DNA from: Pigmentiphaga sp. H8
Lineage (GTDB): Bacteria; Pseudomonadota; Gammaproteobacteria; Burkholderiales; Burkholderiaceae_B
Direction of reading: 5' to 3'
Length of the DNA stretch: 64,000 nucleotides
Assembly (NCBI RefSeq): GCF_003854895.1
Contig: NZ_CP033966.1
Coordinates: 1,984,001 to 2,048,000, forward strand
In this document: positions 34,002 to 42,205 of the stretch, piece by piece
Layout of the letters: the number at the start of each line of letters is the position of its first letter
Numbering within the stretch: the stretch's first letter is position 1
The notes under the pieces: model-generated
Told to the model about the DNA's origin: nothing
Seen by the model: only the letters and a program-made list of their open reading frames with translations
Database searches by the model: none
Translations under genes and position numbers: made by a program

Positions 34002-35717
34002 ATGACGACGACTGACTTGACCCTGACGCTCCGGCCCGGGATGTGGAACTGGCGGCACCTTGCCCTGCGGGGAGCGCTGGTCCTGCTGACCACGTCGCTG
34101 CTGATGCTGGACGACTGGATCCAGCAATGGTTCACGGTCGCCAACCAGGCCGATTTCGAACTGAACTATTTCGCGGCGCTGCTGGCCTTCAACCTGGGAC
34201 TGTGGCTGTCGGGCAGCCGGGTGTTCGTGACCTGCATCCTGGTGCTGCTGGGCGGCATGGAACTGGTCCAGCTCAGCCATATTTCCTACGCCGGCCGGCC
34301 GCTCGATCCCGTCGTGCTGGCCAGCCTGTTTTCCGAGTTCGGAGACGTCCGGGAAGTGGCGCTGGCCGATTTCCGCGACCATGTCCACGTGCTGTTCGCG
34401 GTGCTGATCCCGTATCTGGCCGCATGGTGGCTGTTCATGACCTGCATGCGGTCCGACGTCCGGCGCTGGCAGCGCGCGCTGGGGGTGATGCTGGTGGCCG
34501 CGGGCCTGCTGTCCAAGCCTTACCGCGCCACCTACCGCGATCTCAATTCCTTCCTGCCGGGCCCCACCCGCAGCGGCCTGCACAACTCGCTCAACACCTT
34601 CAGCTTCTTCCTGGTGCACAACGTCCTGCGCGGATCGCTCCACGCGGCGCCGGCTCCGGTGGCGGCCGCGACCCGGCCCGAGGTCGTGCCATTCCCCTCG
34701 GATGCGCAGCACGTGTGGTTGTTCGTGGCCGATTCGCTGCGCAGTGAGCACCTGGGCATCATGGGCTACGAGCGGGATACGACGCCCAACCTGGCGCGGC
34801 GCATGGAGCAGGGGCTGGTCGCGCGCCATGGGGTGGCGGCAGCCGTCTCCACGGCGGCCAGCATGCCGCTGATCATGAACGCCGTGCGCGAGCCCGGCCA
34901 GCTGGACCAGATCCGGGGCCTGTCCACGAACCTGTTCAAGTTCGCCAAGGAGGCGGGCTTCACGACCTACTGGATCTCGTCCCAGGAGTCCAAGCTGCTC
35001 AACGACGTGGGCAGCCGCTACGTCGACGTGTCCATCACGCGCGAGGACGAGCCCGCCCGCTTCCGCAGGCAGGGCGACGAGGCGATCCTGTCGCTGCTGC
35101 GGGAGCAGGTGTGGCCGAAGAAGACTTTCGTCGTGGTCCTGCTGCGCTCGACGCATGCTCCCTACGAGGCCAACTATGCGCATGCGCGGGACCGCTATGC
35201 GCACTGGCCGGACAGCCATGACCAGCCACGCGCGGTGCGCCAGCGCAACGCCTACGACAATTCCGTGCTGTATCTCGATGCGTTGCTGGACCGCATGCTG
35301 GACGAATTCGACCAGTTGCCGGGCCAGCGCCACCTGGTGATCACCGGCGACCATGGGCAGCTGCTGGGCACGCGGGGCATGTGGGGGCACAACGTGATCG
35401 AGCCCGAAGTGGCCGATGTCCCGGTGCTGTCCTGGAGCCGCGAGGCGCCCGAGTCCGTGTCCGAATCCATGCGGCAGGCGGGCTGGATCAGCCATTTCGA
35501 AATGTCGCGCTGGCTGGCGAACCGGCTGGGGCGCGATGTCCGTTCGCCGTCGGCCATCGATGGCGTGTACTACGTGCAGGGCAAGAACCTGTACGGGGCC
35601 AACACCTTCCGCGAAGTGCACGAAGGCGCCTCGCTGGAATTCTCCGACGTTCTGCCCGTGGGCCACAGCCTGCCGGTCCGCCCTTACAATCCGGTCCGCT
35701 CGCTGGTCGCACGTTGA
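34002..35717 (+). CDS. Sulfatase-fold membrane phosphotransferase (phosphoethanolamine-transferase-like)
   Basis: 571 residues. Four to five membrane helices occupy the first 170 or so residues, followed by a soluble alkaline-phosphatase/sulfatase-fold domain. VADSLRSEHLG gives the first metal Asp, Thr284 in STAASMP aligns with the Thr nucleophile of EptA-type enzymes, and ITGDHGQLLG supplies the late metal Asp-His. EptA-family enzymes move phosphoethanolamine onto lipid A; this protein is shorter and less typical, so another envelope acceptor is possible. ATG 34002 was chosen; GTG 33996 is an alternative. Confidence 0.82.
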   Translation: MTTTDLTLTLRPGMWNWRHLALRGALVLLTTSLLMLDDWIQQWFTVANQADFELNYFAALLAFNLGLWLSGSRVFVTCILVLLGGMELVQLSHISYAGRPLDPVVLASLFSEFGDVREVALADFRDHVHVLFAVLIPYLAAWWLFMTCMRSDVRRWQRALGVMLVAAGLLSKPYRATYRDLNSFLPGPTRSGLHNSLNTFSFFLVHNVLRGSLHAAPAPVAAATRPEVVPFPSDAQHVWLFVADSLRSEHLGIMGYERDTTPNLARRMEQGLVARHGVAAAVSTAASMPLIMNAVREPGQLDQIRGLSTNLFKFAKEAGFTTYWISSQESKLLNDVGSRYVDVSITREDEPARFRRQGDEAILSLLREQVWPKKTFVVVLLRSTHAPYEANYAHARDRYAHWPDSHDQPRAVRQRNAYDNSVLYLDALLDRMLDEFDQLPGQRHLVITGDHGQLLGTRGMWGHNVIEPEVADVPVLSWSREAPESVSESMRQAGWISHFEMSRWLANRLGRDVRSPSAIDGVYYVQGKNLYGANTFREVHEGASLEFSDVLPVGHSLPVRPYNPVRSLVAR

Positions 35718-35741
35718 GTGCGCGCGTCTACGGACCTACGC

Positions 35742-37136
35742 ATGCCTTCCTCCCAGGAAACGTCTTCTCCCTTCGAACTCATGACCGGCCGCAACGCGCT
35801 GCGGTCGCTGGCGCTGGCCGGTGGCGTGGCGCTCCACGCCATCAACGTCTACGTCGTCACCACCATCATGCCCACCATCGTGCACAGCATCGGTGGGCTG
35901 GCCTACTACGCCTGGAGCACGACGCTGTTCGTGGTGGCGTCCATCCTGGGTTCGGCCCTGTCCTACCGGCTGATCGACCGGATGGGGCCGCGCCGCGCCT
36001 ATCTGGGCGCGCTGGCGCTGTTCTGCCTGGGATCGCTGATCTGCGCCACCGCGCCGGCCATGTGGTGGCTGCTTGCCGGGCGGACCGTACAGGGGCTCGC
36101 CGGCGGCGTGCTGCTGGCCTTGTCGTACGCGCTGATCAGAATGGTGTACGAATCGCGCCTGTGGCCGCGCGCGCTGGCTTTCGTCTCGGCGATGTGGGGC
36201 GTGGCGACGCTGTCGGGGCCGGCCCTGGGCGGGCTGTTCGCCTCGCTGGGGTGGTGGCGGCCGGCCTTCCTGTCGCTGCTGCCGGTGGCCGCCGCGCTGG
36301 CGGCCATCGTCTATAGGCTGGTGCCGGCCACCGCGCCCGCTTCGTCGTCGGCGGCGGCGGGCGTGCCCTGGGGCAAGCTGGCGTTGCTGGCGTGCTCGGT
36401 GATGGTGGTGTCGGTGGGCAGCCTCTCGCATGAACTGGCCTGGAACGCCGCGGGCGTGGCGGTGGGGCTGGCGCTGGTGGCGTGGATGGGGCGGCTGGAC
36501 GTGAAGGCCTCGTCGCGGCTGATGCCCACGGGCGCCTATTCGACCCGCACGGTGCTGGGCGCCTGCTACCTGACGATGGCGATGCTGATCATCGGCCTGA
36601 CCAGCGAGATCTTCGTCCCGTATTTCCTGCAGACCCTGCACGGCCAGACGCCGCTCGTGGCGGGCTACCTGACGGCGGTCATGGCGGGCGGCTGGACGCT
36701 GGCCTCGCTGATGTTCTCGGGACGCACCGGCGCGGCCGTCGTGCGCCTGGTCCGTGGCGGGCCCGTGGTGACCACGGTGGGCCTGGCCGCCCTGGCCGTG
36801 CTGGTGCCGCAGGGCGAATCGGGCGACGTGGCGTTCGCCGCGCTGTGCCTGGCGCTGGCCGGGGTGGGCTTTGGCATAGGCATGTGCTGGTCGCACCTGG
36901 TCACGCGGGTGTTCCGCTCGGCGCCCCCGGGCCAGGAGAATCTGGCGTCGGGCGCAGTGACCACCCTGCAACTCTACGCGATCGCGCTGGGATCGGCCGT
37001 GGCCGGCATGGTGGCCAATGCCGCCGGCCTGGCCGACCCGGGTGGCATCGAAGGCGCCCGCACCGCGGCCGCCTGGCTGTTCGGCCTGTTCGCGCTGGCG
37101 CCGGCCCTGGCGGCCTGGAGCGCCCCACGCTCGTAG
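35742..37136 (+). CDS. MFS transporter (drug exporter-like)
   Basis: 464 residues, twelve or more membrane helices. NVYVVTTIMPTIVHSIGG in the first helix, RLIDRMGPRRAYLGAL as motif A, and LLAGRTVQGLAGGVLLAL as motif B place it among DHA-type exporters. It follows the sulfatase-fold gene by 24 bp, so the two may be co-transcribed. Substrate unknown. Confidence 0.88.
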   Translation: MPSSQETSSPFELMTGRNALRSLALAGGVALHAINVYVVTTIMPTIVHSIGGLAYYAWSTTLFVVASILGSALSYRLIDRMGPRRAYLGALALFCLGSLICATAPAMWWLLAGRTVQGLAGGVLLALSYALIRMVYESRLWPRALAFVSAMWGVATLSGPALGGLFASLGWWRPAFLSLLPVAAALAAIVYRLVPATAPASSSAAAGVPWGKLALLACSVMVVSVGSLSHELAWNAAGVAVGLALVAWMGRLDVKASSRLMPTGAYSTRTVLGACYLTMAMLIIGLTSEIFVPYFLQTLHGQTPLVAGYLTAVMAGGWTLASLMFSGRTGAAVVRLVRGGPVVTTVGLAALAVLVPQGESGDVAFAALCLALAGVGFGIGMCWSHLVTRVFRSAPPGQENLASGAVTTLQLYAIALGSAVAGMVANAAGLADPGGIEGARTAAAWLFGLFALAPALAAWSAPRS

Positions 37137-37165
37137 GGCGGCGCGGCGCGCCGCCCCGGCGGCCG

Positions 37166-38074
37166 TCAGCGCATCGTCGGGGCCTCGCCCCCCAGGGCGT
37201 CGACCACGTCGGCGATCAGCTTGGCCAGTTCGCCGGACATCAGCGTGAAATCGGCGTCGAAGCGCTCGGCGTCGTTCTGCGCCAGGGCGTCGGCGTTTTC
37301 CTTGAGCACGTCCAGCGGCGCGATGCGCTTGATGGCCAGCGATTCGCTCAGCACGAACGAGATGCGGTCGGCCCAGGTCATCGCGAGGCGGGTGCACTGC
37401 TTGCCGGCCTCGATGTGGCGGCGCACGTCCTCGGCTTCGATGGATTGCCGCACGTAGCGCACCGTGGCCCGGCCTTCGCCGGTGGAGCGCAGTTCGGTGT
37501 CCTGGTCGATCGTGAAGTTGGCGGGGGCTTCGCCGCCGGCCAGCCATTCCGTCATGGCGGCCGCGGGCGAGGTCTGCACGTGCAGATTGGCCAGCGGGAA
37601 CTTGTCGATGGCCCGGTTCAGGAGCTGCAGCAGTTCGTCGCAGCGCGCCGCCGAGGAGGCGTCGATGCACAGCCAGCCGTTGCGCGTGTCTATCCACGCG
37701 CGGGTGTCGCGCAGGATGCTGAAGGCGCGCGGCAGCAGCGTTTCCTTGACGTTTTCCTTGATCTCCTTCATCTGCTTGCGGCCGGGCTTGAAGCCTTGCT
37801 GCTCTTCGATTTCCTGGGCCTTGGCCTTGGCCACCTGGTTGATGACGGTGGTCGGAAGCAGTTTCTTCTCGGTACGCAGCGTGATCAGCAACTGGCCGTT
37901 CACGCCGTGGGCCAGCAGGCTGCCGTTCTCGAGCGGGGGCGCCCATCCCTGCGTCTGCAGTTCCAGGCTGGAGCCGGGGCCGAAGACCTGGGGCCTGAGC
38001 AGTTCATCGAGCCCCTCGGCGGTCATGGGCCAGGGGGCGGGAAGGCGATAGATCTGTAGATTCTTGAACCACAT
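37166..38074 (-). CDS. rdgC: Recombination-associated protein RdgC
   Basis: 302 residues. The opening MWFKNLQIYRLP and the segments GFKPGRKQMKEIKENVKETL, PRAFSILRDTRAWID and TWADRISFVLSESLAIKRI are diagnostic for RdgC. It is a ring-shaped double-stranded DNA-binding protein that restrains RecA. Stand-alone gene, convergent with the MFS gene on its 3' side. Confidence 0.97.
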   Translation of the reverse strand: MWFKNLQIYRLPAPWPMTAEGLDELLRPQVFGPGSSLELQTQGWAPPLENGSLLAHGVNGQLLITLRTEKKLLPTTVINQVAKAKAQEIEEQQGFKPGRKQMKEIKENVKETLLPRAFSILRDTRAWIDTRNGWLCIDASSAARCDELLQLLNRAIDKFPLANLHVQTSPAAAMTEWLAGGEAPANFTIDQDTELRSTGEGRATVRYVRQSIEAEDVRRHIEAGKQCTRLAMTWADRISFVLSESLAIKRIAPLDVLKENADALAQNDAERFDADFTLMSGELAKLIADVVDALGGEAPTMR

Positions 38075-38125
38075 GGCGGGCCGCGCAAAAGGGTCGATTC
38101 TATACGACGCGGCCGTCGCCCTTCG

Positions 38126-39586
38126 TTACCCCAGGTCCAGCGAGTCATCCTTCTTGGATTCGCGCGGCACGTCGGGCGACAGTTGCCAGAAGATCCATGC
38201 CGATGCGGCCGTGAGCAGGCCGATGCAGATGAAGGTGGCGTGGAAGGCCGCCAGCGCGTCCTGGGGGGCGCCGTGGTCCACGAAGTGGCTGAAGGCCGAG
38301 AGGATGCCGCCGGCCACCGTCACGCTCAGGCTGATCGCCAGCATCTGCATCATGGACAGGATGCTGTTGCCGCTGCTGGCGCCTCGTTGCCCCAGGTCCT
38401 TCAGCGTCAGCGTGTTCATGGCGGTGAACTGTAGCGAGTTCACCGCGCCGAAGAAGGCCATCAGCACCACCTGGGCCCAGACCGGATGCGAGGCGTCGAC
38501 CAGCGAGAACGAGGCGATGGTCAGGCCGACCAGCACCGTGTTGACCACCAGGACGTGGCGATAGCCGTAGCGGGTGATCAGCGAGGTCGCCAGGCGCTTG
38601 CTGAGCATGCCGGCCGCAGCCACGGGCAGCATCATCAGGCCCGAGTGCGTGGGCGAATAGCCCAGGCTGACCTGCAGCAGCAGCGGCAGCAGGAAGGGCA
38701 TGCCGCTGCTGCCCAGCCGCGCGAACAGGTTGCCCAGCAGGCCTATCGTGAACGTGTGGATGCGGAACAGGGCGGGCGAGAACAGCGGGGCGGCCTGCCT
38801 GCCCGCGCGCAGCCAGTAGGTGACGATGCTGATCAGGCCGAACACCAGCATGAGCACGACGGTGGCGTGTCCCGTGGCGCGGCCCGAGAACCCGTCCAGC
38901 GACAGCGAGATGGCCGCCATGCCGAAGGCCAGCAGGCCGTAGCCCACGCCGTCGAAGGCGGCCCGTTGCGTCTCGCGCTTGTCGATCATGAAGGTGCGCG
39001 TGGCGATTGCGCCCGCCACGCCGACCGGAATGTTGATCAGGAACACCCAGTGCCAGGAGAACTGCTCGGACAGCCAGCCGCCCAACACGGGGCCGATCAT
39101 GGGGCCGACCATGGCCGGTATGGCGACGAAGCTCAGCGCGGGCAGCAGCCGCTCCTGGGGGAAGCTGCGCAGGATGACCAGCCGGCCGACCGGCATCAGC
39201 ATCGCGCCGCCGGCCCCCTGGACCACGCGGGAGGCGACGAGCTGGCTCAGGTCCTGGGAGACCGCGCACAGCACCGAGCCCAGCGTGAACAGGACGATGG
39301 CCGAGAAATACACCTTGCGCGTGCCGAAGCGGTCGGCCAGCCAGCCCGAGGCGGGTATCAGCACGGCCATGGTAAGCGCGTAGGAAATCACTACCGACTG
39401 CATGCGCAGCGGGCTCTCGCCCAGGCTGGCCGCCATCGCCGGCAGCGCCGTGTTGACGATGGTGGTGTCCAGCGTCTGCATGAAGAGACCGATGGCGACG
39501 AGCCAAAGGGTGATGTTCAGCGTTTTTCTGTGGTCCACGGTCGGCGGGCAGGGGGGCGGGCGGTGCCATAGGATAGCTTGATTCAT
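38126..39586 (-). CDS. DHA2-family MFS efflux transporter (MdtD/EmrB-like)
   Basis: 486 residues, about fourteen helices. Typical DHA2 motifs are LDTTIVNTALPAMAASLG in helix 1, SGWLADRFGTRKVYF as motif A, and MVGPMIGPVLGGWLSEQFSW as motif C. Start taken at ATG 39586; GTG 39538, nearer the first helix, is also possible. Divergent from the dodecin gene. Substrate unknown. Confidence 0.9.
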   Translation of the reverse strand: MNQAILWHRPPPCPPTVDHRKTLNITLWLVAIGLFMQTLDTTIVNTALPAMAASLGESPLRMQSVVISYALTMAVLIPASGWLADRFGTRKVYFSAIVLFTLGSVLCAVSQDLSQLVASRVVQGAGGAMLMPVGRLVILRSFPQERLLPALSFVAIPAMVGPMIGPVLGGWLSEQFSWHWVFLINIPVGVAGAIATRTFMIDKRETQRAAFDGVGYGLLAFGMAAISLSLDGFSGRATGHATVVLMLVFGLISIVTYWLRAGRQAAPLFSPALFRIHTFTIGLLGNLFARLGSSGMPFLLPLLLQVSLGYSPTHSGLMMLPVAAAGMLSKRLATSLITRYGYRHVLVVNTVLVGLTIASFSLVDASHPVWAQVVLMAFFGAVNSLQFTAMNTLTLKDLGQRGASSGNSILSMMQMLAISLSVTVAGGILSAFSHFVDHGAPQDALAAFHATFICIGLLTAASAWIFWQLSPDVPRESKKDDSLDLG

Positions 39587-39687
39587 GTCCGCGGCTTGGA
39601 CTAAGGTGGTCTGGCCGGCTTGCGGCGCCGCCACGGCGCCGGGCATGGCCTTTGCTGGCCGGCACCCCAGGCAACCAGGAGACGACG

Positions 39688-39903
39688 ATGTCGGAACACG
39701 TGTACAAGCAGCTCGAATTGGTCGGGTCCTCGACGAAGTCCAGCGACGACGCGATCCGCAACGCGATCGATCGCGCGGCCCTGACGATGCGCCATCTGGC
39801 GTGGTTCGAGGTCACCCAGGTGCGGGGCCACATCGAGGACGGCAAGATCGCGCACTGGCAGGTGGCCCTGAAGGTGGGCGTGCGCCTGGAAGACTCGAAG
39901 TAA
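39688..39903 (+). CDS. Dodecin, flavin-binding
   Basis: 71 residues, the normal dodecin length. Trp39 in LAWFEVTQVRG sits where dodecins stack flavin, and the fold pattern (helix then three strands, ending IAHWQVALKVGVRLE) matches. Dodecins assemble into 12-mers that store or buffer riboflavin, FMN or FAD. AGGAGACGACG precedes ATG 39688. It lies just upstream of the Fur-box operon, which is flavin-rich, though a separate promoter lies between them. Confidence 0.93.
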   Translation: MSEHVYKQLELVGSSTKSSDDAIRNAIDRAALTMRHLAWFEVTQVRGHIEDGKIAHWQVALKVGVRLEDSK

Positions 39904-39971
39904 GTCCCGCGGCAAGGGCGGCGGCGGGGGGACGCCGCGCCCGCGCCTGGAGGGCGCTGGCTACAGTGCTT

Positions 39972-39990
39972 GAGAATTGTTATCATTATT
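39972..39990 (+). promoter_or_regulatory. Fur box
   Basis: GAGAATTGTTATCATTATT matches the 19-bp consensus GATAATGATAATCATTATC at 14 positions and is a conspicuous AT-rich island in GC-rich DNA. It lies 41 bp upstream of the PepSY gene start. Iron-replete Fur would repress the five-gene redox operon. Confidence 0.8.
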
Positions 39991-40031
39991 GATCTTAATC
40001 ATCTCAAGCATGCAGTGCCGCGCACCGTCGT

Positions 40032-40670
40032 ATGGACAAACAGTCGGATCGCTTCCTGGAGCAGAAGCGTCGCTCATTCTGGTTGAAGCATCTGCATCAA
40101 TGGCACTGGATCAGCTCGGCGATCTGTCTCGTCGGCATGCTGCTGTTCGCCGCCACGGGCATCACGCTCAATCACGCCTCCCAGATCGAAGCCCATCCCC
40201 GCGTCGTCTCCAGAGAAGCGCAGGTGCCGGCTGAACTGGCTCGCGCGCTGGCTCCGGAAGGCGGGGCCGACAAGGCGCCGCTGCCGGCCGCGCTGCGGCA
40301 ATGGCTGGAAGCCCAGTTGTCAATCGCGATCGGCGACCAGGTGGCCGAATGGTCGCCCGACGAGATCTACGTTTCCCTGCCGCGACCGGGCGGCGATGCC
40401 TGGCTGAGTGTCGAGCTGCCCGACGGCGCGGTGAAGTACGAGAGCACCGACCGCGGGTGGATCTCGTATTTCAACGACCTGCACAAGGGCCGCAACACCG
40501 GCGAGGCCTGGAAGTGGTTCCTGGACGTCTTCGCGGTCGCCTGCCTGGTGTTCTGCGTGACCGGCTTCTTCCTGCTGCAGATCCATTCTCGCAACCGGCC
40601 CGTCACCTGGCCCATGGTGGCGCTGGGCGTCGCCGTGCCGCTGTTCCTGGCATTCGTATTCATTCATTGA
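40032..40670 (+). CDS. PepSY-associated transmembrane protein
   Basis: 212 residues. The N-terminal cytoplasmic segment KHLHQWHWISS leads into the first helix (SAICLVGMLLFAATGITLNH), followed by a periplasmic PepSY-like domain of about 90 residues and two C-terminal helices (FLDVFAVACLVFCVTGFFLL, VALGVAVPLFLAFVF). His20, His22, His25, His48 and LHKG are candidate heme or metal ligands, as in PepSY_TM proteins tied to siderophore-iron reduction. First gene of the Fur-box operon. Confidence 0.87.
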   Translation: MDKQSDRFLEQKRRSFWLKHLHQWHWISSAICLVGMLLFAATGITLNHASQIEAHPRVVSREAQVPAELARALAPEGGADKAPLPAALRQWLEAQLSIAIGDQVAEWSPDEIYVSLPRPGGDAWLSVELPDGAVKYESTDRGWISYFNDLHKGRNTGEAWKWFLDVFAVACLVFCVTGFFLLQIHSRNRPVTWPMVALGVAVPLFLAFVFIH

Positions 40671-40683
40671 AGAGGTTCTGGCT

Positions 40684-41196
40684 ATGCGTACATTGATCCC
40701 GGTGGCCGTCACCGGCCTGATGGTCGGGCAGGCCCAGGCCGCCGACCTGTCGGTAAGGATCGAGATCCCCCGGCTGAACGTGGCCGAGTACCACCGTCCG
40801 TACGTGGCGGTGTGGGTGGAGGGGCCGGATCAGAAGGTGGCCACCAACCTGGCCGTCTGGTACGACGTCAAGCTCAAGAACGACGAAGGTACGAAGTGGC
40901 TCAAGGACATGCGCCAGTGGTGGCGCCGCAGCGGCCGCGAGCTGACCATGCCCGCCGACGGCATCAGCGGTGCCACGCGGCCCGTGGGCGAGCATCAACT
41001 GGTGTTCAGCGACGGCAAGGCACCCCTGGGCAAGCTGGCCGAAGGCAAGTACGAACTGGTGGTCGAGGCCGCGCGCGAGGTCGGTGGCCGCGAATTGCTG
41101 CGCATCCCGTTCCAGTGGCCGCCTCGGGCGCCCGAGAAGGGCGAGGCGCGTGGCCAGCACGAGCTGGGCCGCGTCGCTCTGGAAACCAAACCCTGA
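40684..41196 (+). CDS. DUF2271 periplasmic protein with flavinylation motif
   Basis: 170 residues with a short signal peptide ending AQAA. The mature domain (LSVRIEIPRL through FQWPPRAPEKG) is DUF2271. Residues 92-98 read DGISGAT, matching the DxxSGAT pattern on which ApbE attaches FMN through a phosphoester to the Thr; Thr98 is the predicted site. An ApbE gene lies in the same operon, strongly supporting covalent flavinylation. It would act as a periplasmic one- or two-electron carrier. Gene is 13 bp after the PepSY gene. Confidence 0.88.
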   Translation: MRTLIPVAVTGLMVGQAQAADLSVRIEIPRLNVAEYHRPYVAVWVEGPDQKVATNLAVWYDVKLKNDEGTKWLKDMRQWWRRSGRELTMPADGISGATRPVGEHQLVFSDGKAPLGKLAEGKYELVVEAAREVGGRELLRIPFQWPPRAPEKGEARGQHELGRVALETKP

Positions 41197-41241
41197 TTCC
41201 CTGGCAACTCTTTCCTAGCAACCCCTTCCGAGGAAAAGAAC

Positions 41242-42051
41242 ATGAAGATGTCTCTCAAATGGGCCGCGCTGGCCCTGGCGTTCAGCCTGCCCCTGTCGGC
41301 CCAGGCGCACCGCATGTGGATGCTGCCCTCGGCCACGGTCATGTCGGGCGCGGATCCCTGGGTGACGGTGGACGCCGCGGTGTCCAACGATCTCTTCTAC
41401 TTCGAGCATTTCCCGCTGCAACTGAACAACCTGTCGGTGACCGCTCCCGACGGCGCCGCCGCCAAGGCCGAGAACCAGTCCACGGGCCGTTATCGCAGCA
41501 CCTTCGATGTGCACCTGACCCAGACCGGCACCTACAAGATGGCGGTGGTCAACAACGGCGTGTTCGCGTCGTACAAGGAAAACGGCAAGAACAAGCGCTG
41601 GCGCGGCACGGCGGAGAAATTCGCGCAAGAGGTGCCGGCCGACGCGCAGGACCTGCGGGTCACGCAGTCCAACAGCCGCCTGGAAACCTTCGTGACGGTG
41701 GGCAAGCCGACCGAGACGGTGCTCAAGCCCACCGGCGTGGGGCTGGAACTGGCTCCCATCACCCATCCGAACGATTTGTTCGCCAAGGAAGAGGCCAGCT
41801 TCCGGCTGTTGCTGGACGGCAAGCCCGCGGCCGGCATCGAGGTATCCATCGTGCCGGGCGGGATCCGCTACCGCGACCAGCTGCATGAAATGAAGACGCG
41901 CACCGATGCCGACGGCAAGTTCACGGTGACCTGGCCCGAGCCCGGCATGTACTGGCTGGAAGCCGAGACCAAGGACGACAAGACCACCTTCGACAAGGCG
42001 AAGGAGCGCCGCTCGACCTACATCGCGACGTTCGAGGTTTTGCCTGAATAG
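41242..42051 (+). CDS. DUF4198 periplasmic protein
   Basis: 269 residues. Signal peptide ends SAQA and the mature N-terminus would be His-Arg-Met-Trp, a first-residue His conserved in DUF4198 relatives and reminiscent of N-terminal His metal sites. The rest is two Ig/transthyretin-like beta domains (DPWVTVDAAVSNDLFYFEHF; LLLDGKPAAGIEVSIVPGG). Related proteins accompany nickel or other metal transporters. A metal- or siderophore-binding partner of the redox chain is a reasonable inference. GAGGAAAAGAAC precedes the ATG. Confidence 0.87.
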   Translation: MKMSLKWAALALAFSLPLSAQAHRMWMLPSATVMSGADPWVTVDAAVSNDLFYFEHFPLQLNNLSVTAPDGAAAKAENQSTGRYRSTFDVHLTQTGTYKMAVVNNGVFASYKENGKNKRWRGTAEKFAQEVPADAQDLRVTQSNSRLETFVTVGKPTETVLKPTGVGLELAPITHPNDLFAKEEASFRLLLDGKPAAGIEVSIVPGGIRYRDQLHEMKTRTDADGKFTVTWPEPGMYWLEAETKDDKTTFDKAKERRSTYIATFEVLPE

Positions 42052-42065
42052 AATGCCCCCCCCTA

Positions 42066-42192
42066 CGCCCTGCGGGCGCCCCCCAGGGGGCGATGCGGGT
42101 GGACCGGCGGAGCCGGATCCACCGCATCCTGGGTCTGGTGCCGCTATCTGCCAGTCCGCCGGTTTCGCCCCCTGGGGGGCGCCCGCAGGGCG
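42066..42192. repeat. Dispersed palindromic element, complete copy, upstream of apbE
   Basis: Perfect 27-bp inverted arms (42066-42092 and 42166-42192) enclose an internal imperfect hairpin at 42092-42128. The core 42101-42120 recurs in inverted orientation at 15844-15863 and part of the element recurs at 31318-31339. The right arm runs into GCAGGGAGGGGC, ending at the apbE GTG start. It fills nearly all of the 154 bp between the DUF4198 and apbE genes. It could be a REP-like or miniature mobile element; no target duplication is evident. Confidence 0.8.
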
Positions 42193-42205
42193 CAGGGAGG
42201 GGCGA

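Noticed and set aside
42053..42205. Upstream ATG extension of ApbE
   Set aside because: It would translate the palindromic repeat into a Pro/Gly-rich leader; GTG 42206 has a strong ribosome site and gives a normal N-terminus.
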